NCBI GenBank assembly: GCA_949298665.1
Contig: CASFXO010000043.1
Location: 1-13,983 of the forward strand
Source of the DNA: an uncultured Lentisphaeria bacterium
GTDB taxonomy: Bacteria; Verrucomicrobiota; Lentisphaeria; Victivallales; Victivallaceae
Direction of reading: 5' to 3'
Length of the DNA stretch: 13,983 nucleotides
Part shown: in pieces, positions 7,572 to 13,983 of the stretch
How positions within the stretch are numbered: the stretch's first letter is position 1
Layout: the number at the start of each line of letters is the position of its first letter
Made by a program: the position numbers and the translations under genes
Notes under the pieces: generated by a model
The model's database searches: none
The model's input: the letters and a program-made list of their open reading frames with translations, nothing else
Told to the model about the DNA's origin: nothing

Positions 7572-7616
7572 TAACACCGCCGAGGCGGAAATTTCAAGTC
7601 TTATTTTGCTGAAAAC

Positions 7617-8639
7617 ATGACCGAACGATTCATCACTTCCACGCTCAACAAACGCGATCCGGCCCGGGAAAACACATTGCGCCCCCCCCGTTTCGCCGAC
7701 TTCCCCGGCCAGGACAAGGTCAAGGACCAGCTCGAACTCTTCGTGCACGCCGCCCGGGAACGCGGCGAGGCGCTGGACCACATTCTCCTCTCCGGTCCCC
7801 CGGGTCTCGGCAAAACCACCCTCGCCTACATCATCGCCAATGAGCGCGGCTGCAACCTGAAAAGCTCCAGCGGCCCCGCCATCGAAAAACCCGGAGACCT
7901 CGCCGGTCTCCTGACGTCGCTGCAGGAGGGCGACATCCTCTTCATCGATGAAATCCACCGGCTCAACACCACGGTGGAAGAATACCTTTACAGCGCCATG
8001 GAGGACTTCTTCATCGACATCATGCTCGAGCAGGGGCCCGGTGCCCGTTCGGTCCGACTGAACGTCCCCCATTTCACGTTGATCGGCGCCACCACCCGGC
8101 AGGGGATGATTTCCGCCCCGCTGCGTTCCCGGTTCGGGCTCAACATCCGGCTGGATTACTATGCCCCGCGGAACCTGGCGCAGATCATTACCCGGTCCGC
8201 CGGCATTCTCGGCATCGCCATAGAACCGGAGGGCGCCGCCGAGATCGCCGGCCGCAGCCGCGGGACTCCCCGCATCGCCAACAATCTGCTGCGCCGGGCA
8301 CGCGACTACGCCCAGGTGCGCGCGGACTCGATCATTACGGAAAACGTCGCCCGGCAGGCGCTGGAAATGCTTCAGATCGACCGCGACGGGCTGGACGACA
8401 TGGACGTGCGGATCCTCGAAGTCATCATCGCCAATTTCGGCGGCGGTCCGGTAGGACTGAAGAACATCGCCGTCTCCGTCGGCGAAGAGGAAGGTTCAAT
8501 CGAGGACGTCTACGAGCCGTTCCTGATCCAGAAAGGCTATCTCGTCCGCACCCCCAAGGGGCGCGTCGCCACCCCGAAGGCCTGGGAGAAACTGGGGCTG
8601 AAAGCCACCAACCGCAACCATCAGGGGGAATTGTTTTGA
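7617..8639 (+). CDS. ruvB: Holliday junction branch-migration ATPase RuvB
   Basis: This 340-residue protein is the AAA+ hexameric motor that, with RuvA, drives branch migration of Holliday junctions in recombinational repair. Diagnostic motifs are all present: the N-terminal LRPPRFADFPGQ, Walker A GPPGLGKT (60-67), Walker B FIDEIH (Asp111, Glu112), sensor 1 in IGATTR (157-161), PLRSRFG with the arginine-finger region (168-174), and sensor 2 in RGTPRIANNLLRR (215-227). A winged-helix DNA-binding domain with GRVATPKAW follows near the end. Length is normal for the family. ATG 7617 is the only sensible start because the family N-terminus follows directly, yet no clear ribosome site precedes it. 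ruvA and ruvC are not adjacent. It heads a row of four close plus-strand genes. Confidence 0.97.
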   Translation: MTERFITSTLNKRDPARENTLRPPRFADFPGQDKVKDQLELFVHAARERGEALDHILLSGPPGLGKTTLAYIIANERGCNLKSSSGPAIEKPGDLAGLLTSLQEGDILFIDEIHRLNTTVEEYLYSAMEDFFIDIMLEQGPGARSVRLNVPHFTLIGATTRQGMISAPLRSRFGLNIRLDYYAPRNLAQIITRSAGILGIAIEPEGAAEIAGRSRGTPRIANNLLRRARDYAQVRADSIITENVARQALEMLQIDRDGLDDMDVRILEVIIANFGGGPVGLKNIAVSVGEEEGSIEDVYEPFLIQKGYLVRTPKGRVATPKAWEKLGLKATNRNHQGELF

Positions 8640-8679
8640 CTTTTGAACTGTTTTCAACGGTTTTCCTGTGGAGGGAGAA

Positions 8680-9405
8680 ATGACCGGTTATCACACCACC
8701 ATCGACCATGCCGGCATGCAGGATGAATACCCGGCGGCCATCCGTATCCAGAACACCTTCTTCAACCGCGTCTACGGCTGGATGTGCGCGGGACTGGCGC
8801 TGACCGGCGTTCTGGCCTGGCTTCTGGCGGCGGACAAACGGCTGATTCAGGTGATCGCCGCCAATCAGCGGTTGTTTTTCGGTATCTGCATAGCGGAGTT
8901 GCTGCTGGTCATCGGCCTCACCGCCGCGATCAACCGGATTTCCGCGGCCGCGGCAACCGTGGGATTTCTGGTCTATGCGGCGCTGAACAGCGTACTGTTT
9001 TCCATGATTTTTCTGATTTACACCGGCGAGTCGATCGCCGCGACGTTTTTCGCCACCAGTCTGACCTTCGGCGCGGCCAGCTTGTACGGGTACCTGACGA
9101 AACGGAAGTTATCGACGTTCGGCCGGTTCTTTACCATGGCGCTCTTCGGTTTCCTGATCGGAACGCTGATCAATTTGTTCTGGGCCAACAGCACGTTTTA
9201 CTGGATTCTGACCTACTGCGGCATCTTCATTTTCGTCGGCCTGACGGCTTACGACACCCGCAAAATCCGGGAAATGGCGCTGGCCGCTCCCGGCATCGAC
9301 GGCGAAACCGGCAGAAAAATGGCAATCATGGGCGCATTGACGCTTTATCTGGACTTCATCAACCTCTTCCTGCTGCTGCTCCGACTCTTCGGGCGGCGCA
9401 GATGA
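8680..9405 (+). CDS. Bax inhibitor-1/YetJ-family seven-helix membrane protein
   Basis: This 241-residue integral membrane protein belongs to the Bax inhibitor-1 (UPF0005/YccA/YbhL/YetJ) family. It starts at ATG 8680, five bases after GGAGG (8670-8674); an in-frame GTG at 8668 overlaps that ribosome site and is rejected. Seven hydrophobic segments are visible at about 33-51, 64-83, 88-111, 116-137, 148-166, 172-190 and 214-236. Asp192 in AYDTRKI and Asp225 in LDFINLFLLLL match the two family aspartates that form the pH-sensing pair in Bacillus subtilis YetJ, a calcium leak channel. The last eleven residues are basic. It begins 40 bases after ruvB and its stop overlaps a possible ATG of the next gene (ATGA at 9402-9405). 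Family is clear; ion specificity here is inference. Confidence 0.93.
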   Translation: MTGYHTTIDHAGMQDEYPAAIRIQNTFFNRVYGWMCAGLALTGVLAWLLAADKRLIQVIAANQRLFFGICIAELLLVIGLTAAINRISAAAATVGFLVYAALNSVLFSMIFLIYTGESIAATFFATSLTFGAASLYGYLTKRKLSTFGRFFTMALFGFLIGTLINLFWANSTFYWILTYCGIFIFVGLTAYDTRKIREMALAAPGIDGETGRKMAIMGALTLYLDFINLFLLLLRLFGRRR

Positions 9406-9428
9406 ACCTGGAAAGGACCTTCAAAAAA

Positions 9429-10136
9429 ATGGCGGCACCCTGGGCACTGGCTCTGCTGGATCTGCAGAAAATCGACCTGAGTATTCGTGATCTGAACACC
9501 CGACTGACGCTTCTCCCCAAAGAACGCCGTCGCATCGCCGATGCCAAAGCCGCGATCGACGCCGACATCGAGCGGTATCGGAAAAAGGTCAAGACCACTG
9601 AACTGGCCATCCGGCAGGCGGAATCCGAAGTCGCCGCCATCGAACACAGCATTCAGAAGCTCCAGCAGCAGTCCGCGCTGGTCAAGAAAAATGCAGAATA
9701 CCAGACCATGATGGCCGAGATCGGCATGAGCCGGAAACGGATCAGCGAACTGGAAACCACCGCCATCGAACAATATGATCAGCTGGAAAAACAACAGGCG
9801 GATTTGAAACGGCAGACCGCCGAAGCCTCCGCCCGGATCCGTGCGCTCAAAGCCGAGTGGACGGAGTTCGACCAGCTGGAAAAAGAGATCCGGCAGGAGA
9901 TCGCCGCCCAGCAGCAGACACGTGCAGCCGCCGCCGAAAAAATCGAAAAATCCCTGGTCGAACGTTACGATTCCCTGCTCAAGGAGGGCGACACCACGCC
10001 GGTTTCCCCGATCGCCGACGGCATCTGCGGTAATTGTTTTCTCAAACTGACGCCCCAGACCATGACCCACGCCCGGCGCGGCGCCGTCACCGAGTGCGAC
10101 CATTGCCGCCACCTGGTGTATCTGGAAGACCTCTGA
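9429..10136 (+). CDS. CT398-like coiled-coil protein with C-terminal C4 zinc ribbon
   Basis: This 235-residue protein is a long antiparallel coiled coil (about residues 10-180) ending in a zinc ribbon with CGNC-type pairs Cys200/Cys203 and Cys223/Cys226. Its layout, including the N-terminal LLDLQKIDLSIRDL and the conserved VKKNAEYQTMMAEI (85-98), matches the family of Chlamydia CT398. That protein has been reported to contact sigma-54 and secretion-apparatus components; whether this holds here is unknown. ATG 9429 follows AAAGGA with an 11-base gap and gives the family's usual N-terminal length. The alternative ATG 9402 overlaps the preceding stop as ATGA and would add nine residues by translational coupling. 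It is cytoplasmic and sits 22 bases before the AlbA_2 gene, so it is likely co-transcribed with both neighbours. Confidence 0.88.
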   Translation: MAAPWALALLDLQKIDLSIRDLNTRLTLLPKERRRIADAKAAIDADIERYRKKVKTTELAIRQAESEVAAIEHSIQKLQQQSALVKKNAEYQTMMAEIGMSRKRISELETTAIEQYDQLEKQQADLKRQTAEASARIRALKAEWTEFDQLEKEIRQEIAAQQQTRAAAAEKIEKSLVERYDSLLKEGDTTPVSPIADGICGNCFLKLTPQTMTHARRGAVTECDHCRHLVYLEDL

Positions 10137-10158
10137 AAAAACAGGAGCCGCGCCGCGC

Positions 10159-11469
10159 ATGCCCCAGACATTGACCGACAAGATCCCGGTGGACTGGAAA
10201 AGCCTGATCTATCGCGGCGTGGAATCCGACGAGCTGGACTACAAGGCGGCCATGAACTGGGACCGCCTTACCCGCCCCGGTCGCGCCAAGCTGGTCCGCC
10301 ACTGTCTGGCCATGGCCAATACCAAGGGCGGTTACGTCGTCGTCGGTGTCGGAGAGGATGCCTCCGGCCATCCCTCGGTCTATACCGGCCTGAACCGGGA
10401 GGAGGCCCACTCCTTCGATCCTTCGATCGTCGGCCCCTTCATCAACCGCCACGTGGAGCCGCCGATCGACTTCACCATCGAACGCCCGCTCGTGGACGGC
10501 AAGCGTTATGCCGTCTTCGTCATCCGCCCTTTCGCCTCGCTGCCGCACGTCTGTGCCAACGGCGTGGAAGGCGAATTGCAACAGGGGGTGTTCTACATCC
10601 GCACCACCGACGCCTCCAGCCGTCCGGCGGTCCGGGCCATGGAACTGCATCAACTTATTCAGCGCGCACTGCGCAACCAGCGGGAACTGCTTGGACGCAT
10701 GCTGCGCGGCATTCTCTATGAAAACCGGGAACAGGCCGAAAAGCCCAGTCTGCGTTTCGGAGACGATGCGGCAACGGCCAGAAATTATTTTCTCCGCCGC
10801 CACCCCCTGCCCGCGGGGGCGGACATGATCCGGCTGGAAATCGTCGTCGTTCCTCCCGAATACGACCCGGAACGCTTCTCCTTCGCCGAACTGCGCCGCG
10901 CCGCGGAAGCGGCAAGACAGCCGCGCACCGAAGAGGAATGGCTGGCCCCCGGTGAACTGGAAAAAGCCTACTGCACCAATACCGCGCTGCGGATTTTCCC
11001 GGAAAACACCACGAAATTCTGCCAGATCGGCAAAAGCGGATTGCTGTTCTACACCCGGCTGGCGCCGACGCCGAACCGCCGCCTTCCCGGCGAATTTCTC
11101 CTGAAATTTTCCGCAGAGGCAGTAGATTTCATCAGCCGCCTCTATGCCGAACTCGGCTTCGTGGAACAAATGCTGGAAATGCGCGTCACGCTCGCCAATA
11201 CCGATCGTCTGATTCTGACCGCGACCACTCCGGAGGAACGCCGCACCCGGCAGGGACGCCCCATCCGAACCGCCCTGCAGCAGGATTCCGACCCCTGCCG
11301 GATCGCCGAAGTGAAGACCACGCTGCGCCGCACCGCCGCCGACCTGGCCAGCGGCTGCGAAGCCCACGCCGCGCGGCTGATGCGGGAAATCGGCGAGCGC
11401 TTCAATCTGGATGAGCGTTTTTACCGGCAACTGCCGAAACTGATCCGGACTTATCTGGACAAACGCTGA
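10159..11469 (+). CDS. AlbA_2 (Schlafen-type) domain protein with unrecognised C-terminal region
   Basis: This 436-residue protein carries an AlbA_2 domain, the putative nucleic-acid-binding fold shared with Schlafen proteins, at about residues 20-150. Hallmarks are the opening ESDELDYKAAM (22-32), CLAMANTKGGYVVVGVGED (49-67) matching the family's ANTxGG(xxxxG) signature, and the closing GVFYIRTTDASSRPA (143-157). Many bacterial members continue with an ATPase-like or winged-helix region, but residues 160-436 here match nothing I recognise. That part is rich in Arg and Glu, has helical stretches and no membrane segment. The start ATG 10159 follows AGGAG (10143-10147) by 11 bases. It is last in the ruvB row, and its stop lies one base from the stop of the converging glycosyltransferase. 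A regulatory or nucleic-acid role is an inference from the domain alone. Confidence 0.82.
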   Translation: MPQTLTDKIPVDWKSLIYRGVESDELDYKAAMNWDRLTRPGRAKLVRHCLAMANTKGGYVVVGVGEDASGHPSVYTGLNREEAHSFDPSIVGPFINRHVEPPIDFTIERPLVDGKRYAVFVIRPFASLPHVCANGVEGELQQGVFYIRTTDASSRPAVRAMELHQLIQRALRNQRELLGRMLRGILYENREQAEKPSLRFGDDAATARNYFLRRHPLPAGADMIRLEIVVVPPEYDPERFSFAELRRAAEAARQPRTEEEWLAPGELEKAYCTNTALRIFPENTTKFCQIGKSGLLFYTRLAPTPNRRLPGEFLLKFSAEAVDFISRLYAELGFVEQMLEMRVTLANTDRLILTATTPEERRTRQGRPIRTALQQDSDPCRIAEVKTTLRRTAADLASGCEAHAARLMREIGERFNLDERFYRQLPKLIRTYLDKR

Positions 11470-11476
11470 TTCAGCG
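11464..11476. other. 13-base palindrome containing both stops of converging genes
   Basis: CGCTGA-T-TCAGCG is a perfect odd palindrome. Its left half contains the TGA stop of the AlbA_2 gene (11467-11469) and its right half the complementary TGA of the glycosyltransferase gene (11471-11473). No T-run follows on either strand, so it is not a standard intrinsic terminator, and no other terminator separates the two genes. Confidence 0.6.
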
Positions 11477-12856
11477 CGTCAGCCAGCCGGAACGGTGAAA
11501 GGAAAACAGCGCAAAAGGCGCAATCCAGAACATCGCCACAAACCCGAACAGCGCATAGAAATACACCATGCACGTCCCGCTGCACCCCCGGCGGAGAAAG
11601 TAAACGCTCGCCGGAAACACCGCGGACAACACCAGCACCGGCAGCAGCGACAGCAGAAACGCCCCCAGCGTCGCAATCATGCAGTACAGAAAAAGAAACG
11701 CGGCGAACACCGGCGTTACCATCCAGCACAGCTGCATGACCAGATTCACCACCAGCGCCGTCCGGCTGTAGGCGGCGCGGCGGCGGAAATTGAAGGCGAA
11801 CAACAGCATTTCCAGATTTTCCCGGATATTGCTGCGCGCCCAGCGGATCAGCATCCGGGACAGACCGTGGTACGTTTCCGGCACCCGGGTCAGAACGATG
11901 GCGGAACGCTGAAACACCACGGCATAACCGGACTTTAAAATCAGATTGGTCAACGCCCGGTCTTCCCCGATGTTGGCCGGACGCCCGAGAAACTGCTGAT
12001 TCACCCATTCGTCGATTCTCGGCATCACCACCGCGCGGCGGCAGGCGGTCAGGGCCCCGGGGGAACAGAACACCGCGCGCACCGCGCTCTGCGCCGCACG
12101 GATCAGGTCGAAACTGAAAACGAAGTTCACATCCAGCATCTTCGGGATCAGGCCGCCGTCCCAGTTGAGCACTTTCACATTGCCGGCCACCCCGCCGACT
12201 TCCGGGTGACGGACGAAAGGCGAAACCATCCGCCGCAGCGTATCCGGCAGAATGATCGAATCGCTGTCGATGGAAATCACGATCTCCCCATGCGACGTCA
12301 GAAACCCGGCATGCATGGCGCCGCGCTTCCCGCGATTGCGTTCCAGATTGATCGCCTGAATCCGTCCGTCGGCTTCCGCCGCAGCCCGGGAAATCCACTG
12401 CCAGGTATCATCGCGGCTGCCGTCGTTGACGGCCATGATTTCGAGTTTTTCCGGCGGATAGTCGCCGGCCAGAATGCTCTGCAGCGTCTCCAGCACATGG
12501 CGTCCTTCGTTGTAGGCCGGGACGATCACGGTGCAGGTCGGTAATTCCGCATCCGATACCGGCTCGACCTCCCGGTAACGCCGCACCGCCAGCGACACCA
12601 CCCAGATGAAATACAGCGTACTTGCCACGCTCAGCACAACGCCGCAGCGCTCGATCCATGCGGTAACCGCCGGATTAATGACCGTTACCGTCAGGGAACT
12701 GCGGTCCAGTGCGCACAGCACCACGATCATCAGAGCGGGAATGACCAGCAGCAATGCCAGATTCAGCCAGCGCCGCCACCGGGCGGGTGAATCTTCCATC
12801 TCTCCGGCATCCGCCGCGGACAACATTCCGGGAACGTATTCTTCTCTATGCAACAT
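11471..12856 (-). CDS. Membrane family 2 glycosyltransferase (processive synthase type)
   Basis: This 461-residue enzyme resembles GT2 synthases such as NodC, hyaluronan synthase and poly-N-acetylglucosamine synthase. Two N-terminal membrane helices (about 31-50 and 72-91) precede the cytoplasmic catalytic domain: VIVPAYNE (110-117), VNDGSRDDT (143-151), the DxD motif SIDSD (195-199), the acceptor-side FCSPGALTACRR (263-274) and GED (297-299). The product-binding motif appears as MLIRWARSN (335-343), with Met where QxxRW enzymes have Gln. Three or more C-terminal helices (366-453) would form the export channel. The sugar and polymer are unknown, and no partner subunit or modifying enzyme lies alongside. 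ATG 12856 is the longest start, with GGAAAG nine bases ahead; Met11 (12826) is an alternative. Its leader contains a terminator-like hairpin. Confidence 0.9.
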   Translation of the reverse strand: MLHREEYVPGMLSAADAGEMEDSPARWRRWLNLALLLVIPALMIVVLCALDRSSLTVTVINPAVTAWIERCGVVLSVASTLYFIWVVSLAVRRYREVEPVSDAELPTCTVIVPAYNEGRHVLETLQSILAGDYPPEKLEIMAVNDGSRDDTWQWISRAAAEADGRIQAINLERNRGKRGAMHAGFLTSHGEIVISIDSDSIILPDTLRRMVSPFVRHPEVGGVAGNVKVLNWDGGLIPKMLDVNFVFSFDLIRAAQSAVRAVFCSPGALTACRRAVVMPRIDEWVNQQFLGRPANIGEDRALTNLILKSGYAVVFQRSAIVLTRVPETYHGLSRMLIRWARSNIRENLEMLLFAFNFRRRAAYSRTALVVNLVMQLCWMVTPVFAAFLFLYCMIATLGAFLLSLLPVLVLSAVFPASVYFLRRGCSGTCMVYFYALFGFVAMFWIAPFALFSFHRSGWLTR

Positions 12857-12886
12857 GCTCCGGTACTTTCCGAAAGAGTAAACTGC

Positions 12887-12925
12887 AAAAAAAAGAACGG
12901 AGAATCAGCTACATCCATTCCCCGT
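12887..12925 (-). terminator. Intrinsic terminator or attenuator hairpin upstream of the glycosyltransferase
   Basis: On the minus strand, ACGGGGAAT (12925-12917) pairs with ATTCTCCGT (12905-12897) over nine positions, including one G-U. The loop is eleven bases, and TCTTTTTTTT (to 12887) follows. It could end transcription from the beta-propeller gene (stop 13030). However, it also lies downstream of the promoter candidate at 12945-12972 and 30 bases before the glycosyltransferase start, where it would act as an attenuator. A plus-strand T6 (12925-12930) also follows the same stem. Confidence 0.7.
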
Positions 12926-12944
12926 TTTTTCAATCCATTTTCGT

Positions 12945-12972
12945 AATATATCACAAAAACGGAATTTTGCAA
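12945..12972 (-). promoter_or_regulatory. Candidate promoter for the glycosyltransferase gene
   Basis: On the minus strand TTGCAA (12972-12967) and TATATT (12950-12945) are 16 bases apart, and the TGA before TATATT gives an extended -10 form. Transcription would start near 12938, giving a leader of about 80 bases that contains the hairpin and T-run at 12925-12887. Confidence 0.5.
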
Positions 12973-12993
12973 CCGCGACTCCCCCGTGTCATG

Positions 12994-13017
12994 ACCGCGG
13001 AGGAGTTTTTCCGCGGT
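12994..13017 (-). other. Perfect 8-bp stem-loop just after the beta-propeller gene
   Basis: ACCGCGGA (12994-13001) and TCCGCGGT (13010-13017) form a perfect GC-rich stem with an eight-base loop, twelve bases after the stop codon at 13030. No T-run follows on the minus strand, so it may stabilise the mRNA end or assist termination rather than act alone. Confidence 0.5.
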
Positions 13018-13029
13018 GTGCGTTCAAAA

Positions 13030-13983
13030 TCAATATCGACAACTCCACAACTCCGGTCCGCAGGCGAAATAGATCCGCCCGCCGCTGACCGTGCCGCCGG
13101 AAGTGATGCGCTGCGGCACTTCCGTCAATTTCCGCAGCGTACCGGATTCCGGCAGGAACTCCGCAATGCCCCGCTCCAGCAGGACCAGAATCCGCTTCCC
13201 GTCGCGCTGAAGCATCCGCGGGCCCTGCTGCCAGACCATTTTGCCGACGCCGAGGGGTTCGACCGCCACCTGCTTTTCCAGCAAGCGCTTCGCCGGGTCG
13301 AACACCAGGAGTTTGTCCAGATCGGCGGCGATCAGCACCCTGCCGTCGGCAAGCGGCAGCATGGAGTAATAGGATCTGACGCCCGCGACCGGCTTCCCGC
13401 GCCAGACAAACGCCTGCTTATCCAGATCGTAAATACCGAGTTCCGCCTCCTTCGCGATCGTGCGCCCCCCGGTGCCCGGCGTCACGGTGCCGCCGCAGAG
13501 CAGCGTCCGTTCACTCAACGGCAGCAGGCTGTTGACCGACTGAGGCGACATCACCCGATCCTGCGGGATGACCTGCATCGTGCGGCGTTCGCGGTCGGCC
13601 ACCACCAATCCGCCGCCGGTGCGGCCGTATCCGGGAGTACCGGCCATGACCAGAGTGCGCTGATCCGGCATCAGAACGATGCAGCTCGGACGGTGCACTT
13701 CCGGTGTCGCCTCGCCGAAGTTGTAGGGATTGTCATTCGGACGGGGTTTCTTGGCCACCCCGGTGAAGGGTCTGGTGATGTCCCAGTCGAGCAGCGCGCC
13801 GTTGCCGTAGCCGCCGATGAAAAGGTGCGTACCGTCCGTCTGCAGCGCATTCCACTGGTAAACCGCATTGCCGGTCCCCGTGAACGCCTGTTTGCCGGTA
13901 TCAAAAACGAAATAGCGCATCGGATGCATGGCCGCACCCCGAACCGTCCCATCCGGTAATGCCGCCATGCTCATAATGTATAC
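13030..13983 (-). CDS. Beta-propeller-like protein (5' end outside window)
   Basis: The frame is open from the right edge, so the N-terminus is missing; 317 residues are visible before the TGA at 13032-13030. An in-frame ATG at 13974 exists, but the frame continues upstream of it and the sequence starts mid-fold without a signal peptide, so I treat the gene as truncated. The visible part has repeated short blade-like units with glycine turns and closing hydrophobic strands, such as THLFIGGYGNGALLDWD, RTLVMAGTPGYGRTGGGLVV, RTLLCGGTVTPGTGG, GRVLIAADLDKLLVFDP and KRILVLLERGIAEFLP. Repeats of this kind are typical of beta-propellers (WD40/PQQ/SMP-30-like folds). They point to a ligand-binding or lyase-like protein, but no catalytic motif could be identified. 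A GC-rich stem-loop follows the stop, and the glycosyltransferase lies downstream on the same strand. Confidence 0.75.
   Translation of the reverse strand, partial: VYIMSMAALPDGTVRGAAMHPMRYFVFDTGKQAFTGTGNAVYQWNALQTDGTHLFIGGYGNGALLDWDITRPFTGVAKKPRPNDNPYNFGEATPEVHRPSCIVLMPDQRTLVMAGTPGYGRTGGGLVVADRERRTMQVIPQDRVMSPQSVNSLLPLSERTLLCGGTVTPGTGGRTIAKEAELGIYDLDKQAFVWRGKPVAGVRSYYSMLPLADGRVLIAADLDKLLVFDPAKRLLEKQVAVEPLGVGKMVWQQGPRMLQRDGKRILVLLERGIAEFLPESGTLRKLTEVPQRITSGGTVSGGRIYFACGPELWSCRY

Noticed and set aside
7491..8072. A 194-codon N-terminal extension of transketolase
   Set aside because: It runs antisense over ruvB and the divergent promoter region. The normal transketolase N-terminus begins at 7490, right after a good ribosome site.
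8784..9401. An upstream extension of the zinc-ribbon protein
   Set aside because: It overlaps the seven-helix membrane protein in another frame. Its translation is Arg/His-rich and domain-free, while the coiled-coil family starts near 9429.
10087..11430. A 447-codon minus-strand frame opposite the AlbA_2 gene
   Set aside because: It is a shadow of the AlbA_2 coding frame, which has a recognisable domain.
1..13983. A defence island, prophage or insertion sequence
   Set aside because: No transposase, integrase, phage structural gene, terminal inverted repeats or target duplication was seen. The single AlbA_2 protein is not enough to call a defence system.

Overview
The window reads as ordinary chromosomal DNA from a GC-rich bacterium, most likely of the PVC superphylum and plausibly Lentisphaerota (Victivallis-like). 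Three things point there. The secreted protein at 2821-4296 opens with a short region resembling one I recall as common in Verrucomicrobiota/Lentisphaerota exported proteins. A CT398-like zinc-ribbon coiled-coil protein sits next to ruvB. Most genes use a Shine-Dalgarno of the form (G)AAAGGA. This placement is inference, because no rRNA or marker phylogeny is available. I see no mobile element, CRISPR array, phage gene, tRNA or rRNA.

Layout. On the minus strand, 1-2660 holds a secreted SGNH/GDSL-type hydrolase followed ten bases later by a ComEC/Rec2 DNA-uptake channel that runs off the left edge. A divergent promoter region (2661-2820) separates these from a plus-strand gene for an exported, proline-rich protein of unknown function (2821-4296), followed by a sugar-phosphate isomerase/epimerase-like TIM barrel (4417-5271). 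A strong, apparently bidirectional terminator (5333-5374) lies between that gene and the converging transketolase gene (7490-5424, minus).

Transketolase and ruvB diverge from 7491-7616. From ruvB the plus strand carries a compact row of four genes (7617-11469): the RuvB branch-migration motor, a seven-helix Bax-inhibitor-1/YetJ-like membrane protein, a CT398-like coiled-coil zinc-ribbon protein, and an AlbA_2 (Schlafen-type) domain protein. Spacings of 20-40 bases suggest one operon, although the functions are not obviously linked. This row ends one base from the stop of a converging minus-strand family 2 glycosyltransferase (12856-11471), a membrane processive-synthase type. Upstream of the glycosyltransferase, 12857-13029 holds a promoter-like element followed by an intrinsic-terminator-like hairpin, and then a minus-strand beta-propeller-like protein that is truncated at the right edge.

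The genes do not form one recognisable new system. The points most worth a second look are the acidic/Cys-rich/His-rich tail appended to an otherwise complete transketolase, the possible transcription attenuator in the glycosyltransferase leader, the SGNH hydrolase with isoleucine where the catalytic aspartate should be, and the AlbA_2 protein with a long unrecognised C-terminal region in the ruvB cluster.
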